The notes beneath the pieces are model-generated. The model saw only the letters and a list, made by a program, of their open reading frames with translations. It ran no database searches and was not told where the DNA came from. From Streptomyces sp. CNH099 (GTDB taxonomy: Bacteria; Actinomycetota; Actinomycetes; Streptomycetales; Streptomycetaceae), in the NCBI GenBank assembly GCA_000514715.1, contig AZWL01000017.1, positions 1 to 64,000 on the forward strand: a stretch of 64,000 nucleotides of DNA, given 5' to 3'. Every line of letters starts with the position of its first letter. Within the stretch, counting starts at the first letter, position 1. Below are positions 8,530 to 15,271 of this stretch, in pieces. Position numbers and translations under genes: made by a program.

Positions 8530-9356
8530 GTCGGAAGTTCCTCCATCACGGACCGGATAAAGGCCGCCGAGTCTTCCGGCGACAGGGCGGATGCCCTTAA
8601 CAGATCGTATACCCGCTGCCGTTTCATGACGCTTTCCAGATCTTCCATCAACGTGCCCGTGCTGATGCCTTCTTCGTAGGCGAACCGTGCGCCGTTCTCC
8701 ATGGTCATCAGCACCAGAGTGCCTCCGGCCAGCCCATGTCCCCCGACGTCGAAGGGGACGACCTGGACCATGGTCTTCTCGGTGAGTGTCAGCTCCGCGA
8801 GACGGGTGCACTGGGCCCGCATGACGTCCGGTCCACCGAAGCCCCGGCGGAGCATGGCCTCGTCCAGGACCGCCGAATAGTCCAGCAACGTGTCCGAAGA
8901 AAGCAGCGATTGCCGACTCATACGAGCGGTGACGAGTTCCTCGATTTTGTCTTCCGGCGCCCAGGGGTTGGCCTTCCTGAACTGGGCGCGGGCGTAGTCG
9001 GCCGTCTGGAGGAGCCCCGGTACGATCTGGCCGCTGTACTCCCCGAACACCTGGGCTCGGGCCTGCAGCTCCATGACGCGCTTGAACTGGTCCGGATGGA
9101 TCTCCTTCGCCGCCAGCACGTACAGCTCCTGGAAGATCCCGTCCGTCCCGAACGCCGCATCCAGCCGCGGCGGCAGGTCCGGCGGCGGCATGGCATCCGC
9201 CGTCTCGATGCGCGACAGGTGGCTGCGGCTGATGTTCACCACGTCGTTCAGCGCTTCGAGACTCATGCCCGCGCGCATTCTGTGGCCGCGCATCTTCGCG
9301 CCGAAAAGGTGTCGGGCACTTCGGTCAGGGGTCAGTTCACGCGGACGTGCGGGCAC
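8526..9356 (-). CDS. XRE-family regulator with DUF5753 domain
   Basis: A 276-residue regulator. The N-terminal helix-turn-helix (MRAGMSLEALNDVVNISRSHLSRIE, near residues 27-52) is followed by the DUF5753 ligand-like domain found in Streptomyces Scr1/WhiJ-type regulators (EYSGQIVPGLLQTADYARA, LDEAMLRRGFGG, VQVVPFDVGGH). A GTG start at 9354-9356 has GGGAG upstream at a spacing of 8. It overlaps the DUF397 gene by four bases. The ATPase gene diverges about 140 bases away, giving the common three-part module. The role is probably developmental or metabolic switching; the ligand is unknown. Confidence 0.9.
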   Translation of the reverse strand: MPARPRELTPDRSARHLFGAKMRGHRMRAGMSLEALNDVVNISRSHLSRIETADAMPPPDLPPRLDAAFGTDGIFQELYVLAAKEIHPDQFKRVMELQARAQVFGEYSGQIVPGLLQTADYARAQFRKANPWAPEDKIEELVTARMSRQSLLSSDTLLDYSAVLDEAMLRRGFGGPDVMRAQCTRLAELTLTEKTMVQVVPFDVGGHGLAGGTLVLMTMENGARFAYEEGISTGTLMEDLESVMKRQRVYDLLRASALSPEDSAAFIRSVMEELPT

Positions 9357-9498
9357 TGGACGACTCCCATCTCCCCAGCGGTGGGGGCAAACATGAAGAC
9401 CTGTCGCCTCCCGGTACTGAGCGCAATGCTCTCTTCACGCAACGTAGTAGATCCCGGCCGCGGGTGGCGGTCGAACGGACGAATTGGCAGGGATGGCG

Positions 9499-9906
9499 AT
9501 GGCAGACAGGCAGGTGACGGACGGAGGCACCACGCAGGCGCGTATGTTCGCGCGGGGGGCGCGCTCGGTGGGGAAAGCGCGGGACTTCGTCGCCGCGGCG
9601 GTGTGCGCGGGGGACCGGGCGGACGACATCCGCCTGTGTGTGTCCGAGCTGGCGACGAACGCGCTGCGGCACACCCCCGCCGGCCACTGCTTCCTGGTAC
9701 GGGTCCGCGCAGAGGAACACCTCGTGCACGTCGAGGTCCACGACGCCGGGGGCGGCGAGCCCCACGTGTGCACCCCCGCGGACACCGACGACCGCGGCCG
9801 CGGCCTCCTCCTCGTCGCCGCCCTCGCCGACGACTGGGGCACCGCCGACCGCACCGGCCCCGGCAAATCCGTCTGGGCGGCGTTCAAGCTCCCCGGCGTG
9901 TGGTGA
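9499..9906 (+). CDS. ATP-binding protein, RsbW-like histidine kinase-type ATPase
   Basis: A protein of about 135 residues formed by one HATPase_c_2 domain like the anti-sigma factors RsbW and SpoIIAB. The N box is SELATNALRHT, the G1 box is VEVHDAGGG and the G2 box is DRGRGLLLV. It has no sensor or phospho-acceptor domain. Several in-frame starts are close together (TTG 9484, ATG 9493, ATG 9499). I choose 9499 because AGGGA lies five bases before it, but the choice is uncertain. Divergence from an XRE/DUF397 pair is the usual Streptomyces context, where these ATPases are thought to act with the regulator pair. Confidence 0.85.
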   Translation: MADRQVTDGGTTQARMFARGARSVGKARDFVAAAVCAGDRADDIRLCVSELATNALRHTPAGHCFLVRVRAEEHLVHVEVHDAGGGEPHVCTPADTDDRGRGLLLVAALADDWGTADRTGPGKSVWAAFKLPGVW

Positions 9907-9936
9907 CCCGCCGCGCCGGCCGTCAAGGCCGGCGGG

Positions 9937-10641
9937 TCAGGGGGACGTGTGGCGGGCGCCGCCCTCGACGTGGATCGTCTCCCCGGAGACGAAACCCGCG
10001 CGAAGGAGCCACATCACCGCGTCGACGACGTCGTCCGTCTCGCCGTGCCGTCCGACGAGGGTCCCGGCCGCGCTCTTGCCGAGCAGGGCGGTCTTCTTGT
10101 CGCCGAGGCGGTCCCACGCGCCCGAGTCCACGACACCGGGCGAGACGGCGTTGACACGAATCGGCGCCAGATCCGCCGCCAGGTGGCGCGCGGCGTACTC
10201 GACCGCACCGTTCGTGACCCCCTTGACGAGCGAACCCGGCCGGGGGCGCCAGCCGACGACACCGGAGAACATCACCATCGATCCGGTCGGCCGCAGGACG
10301 GGCGCGAAGTGTTTGGCCACCAGCATCGGGCCGACCACCTTCGCCGTGAACGCGGCCAGCAGCAGGTCGCGATCCAGCTCGGTCGCGCGCACGTCGTGCG
10401 GCGCCGAACCGGTCGTCACGATGTGGTCGACCCCCTCCTCCAGCCGCTCCGCCGCGGCGGCGAGCGTCGACTCGTCCTGCAGATCGACCCGCACCGCCGT
10501 GGCGCCGGTCTCGCTCGCCAGCGCGTCGGCCGCGGCCAGGTCGCGGGCGCCGACGACGACCTCGTACCCGTCGCTCACCGCACGCCTCGCGACGGCCGCG
10601 CCGAGCGCGCGTGCACCGCCGATGACCAGGATCCGTTCCAT
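9937..10641 (-). CDS. Short-chain dehydrogenase/reductase
   Basis: A 234-residue SDR-family oxidoreductase. The N-terminus holds a Rossmann motif in the variant form VIGGARALGAAVA rather than the usual TGxxxGIG. An NGAVEYAARHLAADLAPIRVNAVSPG segment marks the catalytic and substrate region. The usual YxxxK lacks its tyrosine or lysine here (NGAVEYAAR), so the active site may be degenerate. The ATG at 10639-10641 has GGAGAGGGAG upstream. It is transcribed away from an HxlR regulator across a 79-base gap with a perfect palindrome, so HxlR control is likely. The substrate is unknown. Confidence 0.82.
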   Translation of the reverse strand: MERILVIGGARALGAAVARRAVSDGYEVVVGARDLAAADALASETGATAVRVDLQDESTLAAAAERLEEGVDHIVTTGSAPHDVRATELDRDLLLAAFTAKVVGPMLVAKHFAPVLRPTGSMVMFSGVVGWRPRPGSLVKGVTNGAVEYAARHLAADLAPIRVNAVSPGVVDSGAWDRLGDKKTALLGKSAAGTLVGRHGETDDVVDAVMWLLRAGFVSGETIHVEGGARHTSP

Positions 10642-10686
10642 GTGTGGCACTCCCTCTCCTCGAACCGGGCGCCACGGTATAGATTC

Positions 10687-10698
10687 GATACCGGTATC
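10687..10698. promoter_or_regulatory. Palindromic operator between the SDR and HxlR genes
   Basis: GATACCGGTATC is a perfect 12-bp palindrome in the 79-base divergent intergenic region. A second inverted pair, GGTAT and ATACC, overlaps it on the left. It is the best candidate binding site for the HxlR protein encoded next to it. Confidence 0.55.
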
Positions 10699-10720
10699 TT
10701 CAACGAAACCGGGAGCGGCG

Positions 10721-11089
10721 ATGGGCGAGGCGTACAACGTCATGGCGGCGACGTGCCCGAGCCGGACGGTGCTGCACCGCATCGGCGCCCGCTGGACCGT
10801 GTTCGTCGTCAACGCGCTGGAGGACGGACCACGCCGCTTCAGCGAACTGAAGGGGCACATCCGGGGCATCACGCCGAAGGCCCTCACCGAGACCCTGCGC
10901 TCCCTCGAAGCCGACGGACTGATCAGCCGCCGTGCGTACGACGAGAACCCGCCCCGCGTCGAGTACGCCCTGACCCCGCTGGGCCGCTCCCTGCTCGTCC
11001 CCCTCCGCGCCGTTCGGCAGTGGGCCGAGGAGCATGTCCCGGACATCGAGGCGGCCCGCGCCCGCCGGCCCTCGGACCAGGGCCGGTAG
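10721..11089 (+). CDS. HxlR-family transcriptional regulator
   Basis: A 122-residue winged-helix regulator with the HxlR/MarR-like pattern: CPSRTVLHRIGARWTVFVV near the N-terminus, RFSELKGHIRGITPKALTETLR as the recognition region, and a wing around NPPRVEYALTPLG. The cysteine near residue 12 is the usual redox or quinone-sensing position in this family. The ATG at 10721 follows GGGAG. It diverges from the SDR gene, the classic arrangement of an HxlR repressor and a reductase gene. Confidence 0.9.
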   Translation: MGEAYNVMAATCPSRTVLHRIGARWTVFVVNALEDGPRRFSELKGHIRGITPKALTETLRSLEADGLISRRAYDENPPRVEYALTPLGRSLLVPLRAVRQWAEEHVPDIEAARARRPSDQGR

Positions 11090-11160
11090 GGGCGCCGTCG
11101 GCGAACGCCCGGGCCCCGCTCGTCGGCGGCCCCCGTCCGCCCGAGGGCCCTCCGGTGCCG

Positions 11161-11370
11161 CTACTGCCAGGCGCGTACGAGGTCCTCCGGACCCCAGTGG
11201 GCCGCGAGGGGCAGGCCGTCGTCCCGGCCGCTGCGGGAGCCCGCGACCAGGCCGCCGCCCGGTCATGATCACAGCCTGACCGCGCGCGTGCTCCCCATTC
11301 CCCGGGTGACCAGACCGAGTTGGCGGTCCAACCGCTCCAGGTCCAGTGCCCGGCCCTTGAAGCTGCTCAC
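11161..11370 (-). pseudogene. Decayed gene remnant in two frames
   Basis: Two short pieces of coding-like sequence lie in different frames. The first runs from a GTG at 11370 to a stop at 11269 and reads VSSFKGRALDLERLDRQLG and onward to STRAVRL. The second ends at 11161 and reads LVAGSRSGRDDGLPLAAHWG followed by PEDLVRAWQ and stop. They look like the two ends of one gene that lost its middle. I do not recognise the family. The upstream ACGTAGA repeats (11392-11428) would be its promoter or operator region. Confidence 0.35.
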
Positions 11371-11391
11371 CGGCTCACCATCGCACTCACA

Positions 11392-11428
11392 AACGTAGAT
11401 TCGGTATTACGTAGAATGAATCTACGTT
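11392..11428. promoter_or_regulatory. Operator-like inverted repeat with three ACGTAGA copies
   Basis: AACGTAGATTC and GAATCTACGTT form a perfect 11-bp inverted repeat around 15 bases. A third copy, TACGTAGAAT, lies inside. The region is AT-rich compared with its surroundings and overlaps the stop codon of the Rid-family gene. It lies just upstream of the decayed gene at 11161-11370, so it probably served that promoter. Confidence 0.5.
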
Positions 11429-11825
11429 AGTCCGGCGCGTCCGGAACCACCGCCAGCGCGTCGACCTCCACCCGGAAGTCCGGGCTCACCAGCCCCGCGA
11501 CCTGCACCAGCGAGCTGGCCGGCGGGTGGTCCGGGTCCTGGAGTTCGTCGCGTACGCGGCGGAACGCCGGGAGGTCGTCGAGGTCCGTGAGGTAGACGGT
11601 CAGCTTGACGACGTGGGCGAGGCCGGAACCCGCCGCCTCCAGGGCCGCGGCGAGGTTGGCGAAGACCTGGCGCACCTGCGCCTCGGCGTCGTCCTCGCCC
11701 ACCAGCCGGCCGCTGCCGTCGAGCGGCACCTGGCCGGAGACGGCGACCGTGGTGCCGGTGAACGCCACCGCGTGGCTGTAGCCGTTGACCGGCGGGGATC
11801 CCTCCGGTCGGACGTAGTGCCGCAT
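11427..11825 (-). CDS. Rid-family (YjgF/YER057c/UK114) protein
   Basis: A 132-residue single-domain Rid protein. Visible marks are AVSGQVPLDGSGRLVGEDDAEAQ, VRQVFANLAAALEAAGS and VVKLTVYLTDLDDLPAF. RidA proteins remove reactive enamine or imine intermediates. By hand alignment, the catalytic arginine of canonical RidA (in VARLP) is replaced by glycine (VAGLV), so deaminase activity is doubtful and it may belong to another Rid subgroup. The start MRHYVRPEG at 11823-11825 is supported by GGAG upstream. It lies back to back with the FAD oxidoreductase gene. Confidence 0.8.
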   Translation of the reverse strand: MRHYVRPEGSPPVNGYSHAVAFTGTTVAVSGQVPLDGSGRLVGEDDAEAQVRQVFANLAAALEAAGSGLAHVVKLTVYLTDLDDLPAFRRVRDELQDPDHPPASSLVQVAGLVSPDFRVEVDALAVVPDAPD

Positions 11826-12019
11826 GCGCGTGCTCCGCTCGTCGATCAGGTTGCGTCGATCAGGTCTCGGACTTCCGAACCTACCTCCTGCACGAACCAC
11901 ACATTCCGCTTCTGTTACGGGTGATATCCGGACACATCACGTTCCATGTACGCGTCGCCCGCCACCCGATGGCAGCCTGGAAGGGACGACGTGCACGAGC
12001 GAAACGGGGGCGAGTCATC

Positions 12020-13228
12020 GTGCGCATTGTGGTGATCGGTGCAGGCGTGATCGGGACGGCGCTGGCGGCGCGGCTCGGGGGCGGGGCGGCACAGGTGTGG
12101 CTGCTGGACGGGGGCGAGCCGGGGGCGGGGACGACGGCCAGCTCCATGGCCTGGATCAACGCCCACTCCAAGGCTCCCCGCCACTACCACGAGCTGGCGG
12201 TCTCGGGCATGCGCGCGCACGCGGCGCTCGTGCACGAGACCGGCCCGCGGGCGTACGCGGAGGACGGCGCGTTCGGCGGCATGCACGGCGGTGCGCACGG
12301 CCGCGCGGGCGGCGGGAGCCGCGCCGGGTGGTACCGGCCCGGGGGCGCCCTGCGGTGGGCCTCCGGCGGCCCGGGGCTCGACCTGCTCCACCGGACCGTC
12401 GCGCGGCTGCAGGACTGGGGGTACGCCGCGGAGTGGATCCCCGTGCCGCGCGCCCGGGAGCTGGAGCCCGCGGTACGCATCGACGACGGCGCCCAGGTCG
12501 CGTACTTCCGCGACGAGGCCGCCGTCGACCCGCGGCCGCTCGTCGCCCACCTCCTCGCGACCGCCCGCGCCGGCGGCGTCCACGTCCGCACCGGCGACGC
12601 CGCGCGCGTCGTGGGCATCGACACCGCCGGCGGCCGGGTGCGCGGCGTGCGGTGCGCCGGGGGCGAGACGGTGCCGGCGGACGTCGCGGTGTGCTGCGCG
12701 GGGTGGCGCACGCCCGCGGTCGCCGCGCTGGCCGGCGCGCACGTGCCGCTGGTGCCCGGCGACGCGCCGGGGTCCGAGGCGCCGACGCTCCTGGCCCACC
12801 TCGAACCGGCCGCCGGCGGCCCGCCGCTGACCCGCATGGTGCTGACCCCGCGGCTGCACGCCCGCCCGCTCGCCGGCGGGCGCGTCTACCTGGAGGCGCT
12901 GGACCTCAACGACGAGGTCGACCAGCACACGCCCGCCGACCGCGTCGCCGCGCTCGCCCGCGAACTGCTGGCCCGCGCGCACCACATGCTGCCCGCCGTG
13001 GCGGACACGGCCCGCCTCGCCGGCGGCCGGGTGTGCACGCGCCCGATGCCGCCGGACGACAACTCCATCGTGGGCTGGAACGCCGAGGCCGAGGGGCTGT
13101 ATACGGTGGTGACGCACAGCGGCATGACCCTGTCGCTGCGCCTGGGCGAGCTGGTGGCGGGCGAGCTGCTGACCGGCCGGGAGGCGCCGGAGCTGGCGCC
13201 GTACCGGCCCTCCCGGTTCGTACGGTGA
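12020..13228 (+). CDS. FAD-dependent oxidoreductase, DAO (D-amino acid oxidase-like) family
   Basis: A 402-residue flavoprotein with an N-terminal FAD motif (VVIGAGVIGTALAARLG), a TASSMAWINAHSK segment typical of glycine oxidase/DadA-like enzymes, and a C-terminal RPMPPDDNSIVGW and TVVTHSGMTLSLRLG that close the FAD site. It probably oxidises an amine or amino acid, or uses FAD for a related dehydrogenation. The GTG at 12020 is chosen because it directly precedes the beta strand of the Rossmann fold and has GGGGGCGAG upstream. The Rid protein next door would fit, since amino acid oxidases make imines. Confidence 0.8.
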   Translation: MRIVVIGAGVIGTALAARLGGGAAQVWLLDGGEPGAGTTASSMAWINAHSKAPRHYHELAVSGMRAHAALVHETGPRAYAEDGAFGGMHGGAHGRAGGGSRAGWYRPGGALRWASGGPGLDLLHRTVARLQDWGYAAEWIPVPRARELEPAVRIDDGAQVAYFRDEAAVDPRPLVAHLLATARAGGVHVRTGDAARVVGIDTAGGRVRGVRCAGGETVPADVAVCCAGWRTPAVAALAGAHVPLVPGDAPGSEAPTLLAHLEPAAGGPPLTRMVLTPRLHARPLAGGRVYLEALDLNDEVDQHTPADRVAALARELLARAHHMLPAVADTARLAGGRVCTRPMPPDDNSIVGWNAEAEGLYTVVTHSGMTLSLRLGELVAGELLTGREAPELAPYRPSRFVR

Positions 13229-13277
13229 AGACGAGCGGTGCGGCGGGCAGCCCGAAGGGGTGGTGCGGCGGGGGCGC

Positions 13278-15065
13278 TCAGCGCAGCGCCCGCGCCGCCC
13301 GGTACGAGAACTCCCGCGCCGCCGGCACCTTCCGGAACGGCCGCAGCCGCTCCCGAAACCCGGCGAGATAGCCCCGTACCCGCTCCGACTGGATGTCCTC
13401 CGTCGCCCGCAGCGCGCCCGTCGCCACCTGGCAGGCGTGCTCGACCTCCCGCTGCTGCAGCCACGCCGTGGCCAGCACGACGCGCGTGAACACGATGCTC
13501 CGCGCGTACCGGTCCGTGCGCGCCGCGATGCCGTGTTCGGCGTGCGGCCGGGCGGCGCGGGCCTGGCGGAGGTCGACGAGGCAGTGCGCGATCTCGTCGT
13601 GCAGCTCCGCGGCGGTGAAGTAGCGCAGCCAGAGGGGCTCCTGCGCGGGGCTGCCGGCGGACAGCAGCCGCTCGGCGTGGGAGAGGGCGATCGCGGTGGC
13701 CCGCGGGTCGCGCAGCCGGGCGTGCGCGCGGGCGGCCATGGCGTGCAGCGACGCCTGCCCGGCGGGGGTCAGCCCGGGTTCGGCCAGCCCGGCTTCGGCG
13801 AGTTCGACGGCCTCGCGGTGGTCGCCGAGGTGGACGGCCTGGTGGGCGAGGGTGCCGAGGATCTTGGCGGCGAAGGGGCGGTCGTGGCCGTGGTACGCCA
13901 TGTCGAGCGCCAGGCGCAGATAGCGGCGGGCAGCGCCGTGCCGGCCGGTGTCGTACAACAGGTGCGCGGTGTGGTGGGTGACGAGCGCGGCGGCGCGGAA
14001 GAGGTTGCGGCCGACGGCCCCGGTGTAGGTGCCTTCGAGCATCGGCAGCACGTCGGTGCGCAGGTGGGTCATCGCGATCGACCGGGCGGCGCCGCCGCCG
14101 TAGCGGTTGTCGAGCATGGCGAGGTGCTCGGTCAGCGCGTGTATGCGCGCGATGTCCCGCTGTCCGACGCGGTACGAGCCGAGGGCGCGCTGCGGCGGCG
14201 CGGGCGGCGTGGCGCGGCGCCACCGGCGGACGGAGTGGCGCAGGACGGCGGCGGGCACCGCGGGGAGGGCGTAGCGCGGGTCGGCGTCCCAGAGCCGGGC
14301 GGCGGTGCGTACGGTGCCGAGCGGCGTCGACGGGCCGCGCAGGCCGAGGTCGTCGGGGAGCAGCCGGCCGCCGCCCGGGGCGTGCCCGCGGGCGGTACCC
14401 CCGCCGGTGGGCGAGGGGGCGGCCCCGCCGGTGAGGGCGTAGCCGTCGGGGGAGTAGCCGCCGGGGGTGGGGGCGGCGATGTCGCCGGGGGTGATGTCGC
14501 GGCCGAGCCGGCGGGAGAGGACGGCGGCGATCAGCTCGGGCGGTACGGAGGGGCCGAAGCTGCCGCGCAGCCAGCGCTTGACGTACGTGTGCGTGCAGCG
14601 CAGTTCGAGGCCGCGCCGCCGGCCCAGCTCGCGGACCTGGCCGGCGAGGGAGGTGGGGGTGAGGCCGGACTCGCGCATGAGGGCGGCGAGCCGGATGTTG
14701 CCGCGTACGTGGCCGCCCCCCGCGGGGGAGCCGGACCCCGCCGCCGCCGGGGTGCTCGCGTCCGGCGCCCCCGCCGTCCCCGGCGCCCCCGGCGCGCCCG
14801 GCCCGTGCTCGCCGCCCCCGGCGGCCCCCCGCACCGCCGCCAGCCCCTCCCGGGCGAACCGGTTGCGCCACCGGCACACCGTCGTCGGGGTGACGCCGAG
14901 CCGTGCCGCCACCTCCCCGTTGGACTCCCCGGCCGCGCACCCCAGCACGATCTCGCAGTGCAGCCGTCTTGCCGCCGGGGTGGCGCTGTGTGCGACCAGG
15001 TGTTCGAGGAAGTGGAGTTCCCGGTCCGTCAATGTCAACCGGGTCGTGGGCCTGCCTCGCGTCAT
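13278..15065 (-). CDS. Multi-domain regulator: homeodomain-like HTH, second HTH, TPR-like C-terminus
   Basis: A 595-residue protein. Residues 1-70 are a homeodomain-like helix-turn-helix of the IS630/transposase type (LHFLEHLVAHSATPAARRLH, NGEVAARLGVTPTTVCRWRN). A second XRE-like region follows near residues 115-190 (LTPTSLAGQVRELG, HTYVKRWLRG). A Pro/Gly-rich linker, carrying a dispersed repeat, leads to a long alpha-helical TPR-like half (HHTAHLLYDTGRHGAARRYL, AVHLGDHREAVELAEAGL). This plan is common among Streptomyces regulators of unknown target. It is divergent from another large regulator-like gene across 205 bases. Confidence 0.75.
   Translation of the reverse strand: MTRGRPTTRLTLTDRELHFLEHLVAHSATPAARRLHCEIVLGCAAGESNGEVAARLGVTPTTVCRWRNRFAREGLAAVRGAAGGGEHGPGAPGAPGTAGAPDASTPAAAGSGSPAGGGHVRGNIRLAALMRESGLTPTSLAGQVRELGRRRGLELRCTHTYVKRWLRGSFGPSVPPELIAAVLSRRLGRDITPGDIAAPTPGGYSPDGYALTGGAAPSPTGGGTARGHAPGGGRLLPDDLGLRGPSTPLGTVRTAARLWDADPRYALPAVPAAVLRHSVRRWRRATPPAPPQRALGSYRVGQRDIARIHALTEHLAMLDNRYGGGAARSIAMTHLRTDVLPMLEGTYTGAVGRNLFRAAALVTHHTAHLLYDTGRHGAARRYLRLALDMAYHGHDRPFAAKILGTLAHQAVHLGDHREAVELAEAGLAEPGLTPAGQASLHAMAARAHARLRDPRATAIALSHAERLLSAGSPAQEPLWLRYFTAAELHDEIAHCLVDLRQARAARPHAEHGIAARTDRYARSIVFTRVVLATAWLQQREVEHACQVATGALRATEDIQSERVRGYLAGFRERLRPFRKVPAAREFSYRAARALR
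14419..14470. repeat. Dispersed GC-rich repeat inside the regulator gene
   Basis: The plus strand carries CCGGTGAGGGCGTAGCCG followed by TCGGGGGAGTAGCCGCCGGG. A very similar tract lies at 16944-17007 and a shorter one at 26874-26902. In this gene it encodes part of the Pro/Gly linker. Confidence 0.5.
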
Positions 15066-15271
15066 GATCGCGCATTATTGCCCGCGCGGCGCGTCCCGGA
15101 GGCCGCTCCCGGCCGGACGACCCCCGAACGACCTGGCGGATCACCCGATTTATTGCGTCGGCCGCCGTGAATGCTCTGCACCCCCCTGGAACTTACGGAT
15201 GGCACATGCCAGACGGCAGGCTACGGAGCGCAATGTTCCGGTCTGAGCTGGCAGATCGAGGTAGCGCACAT

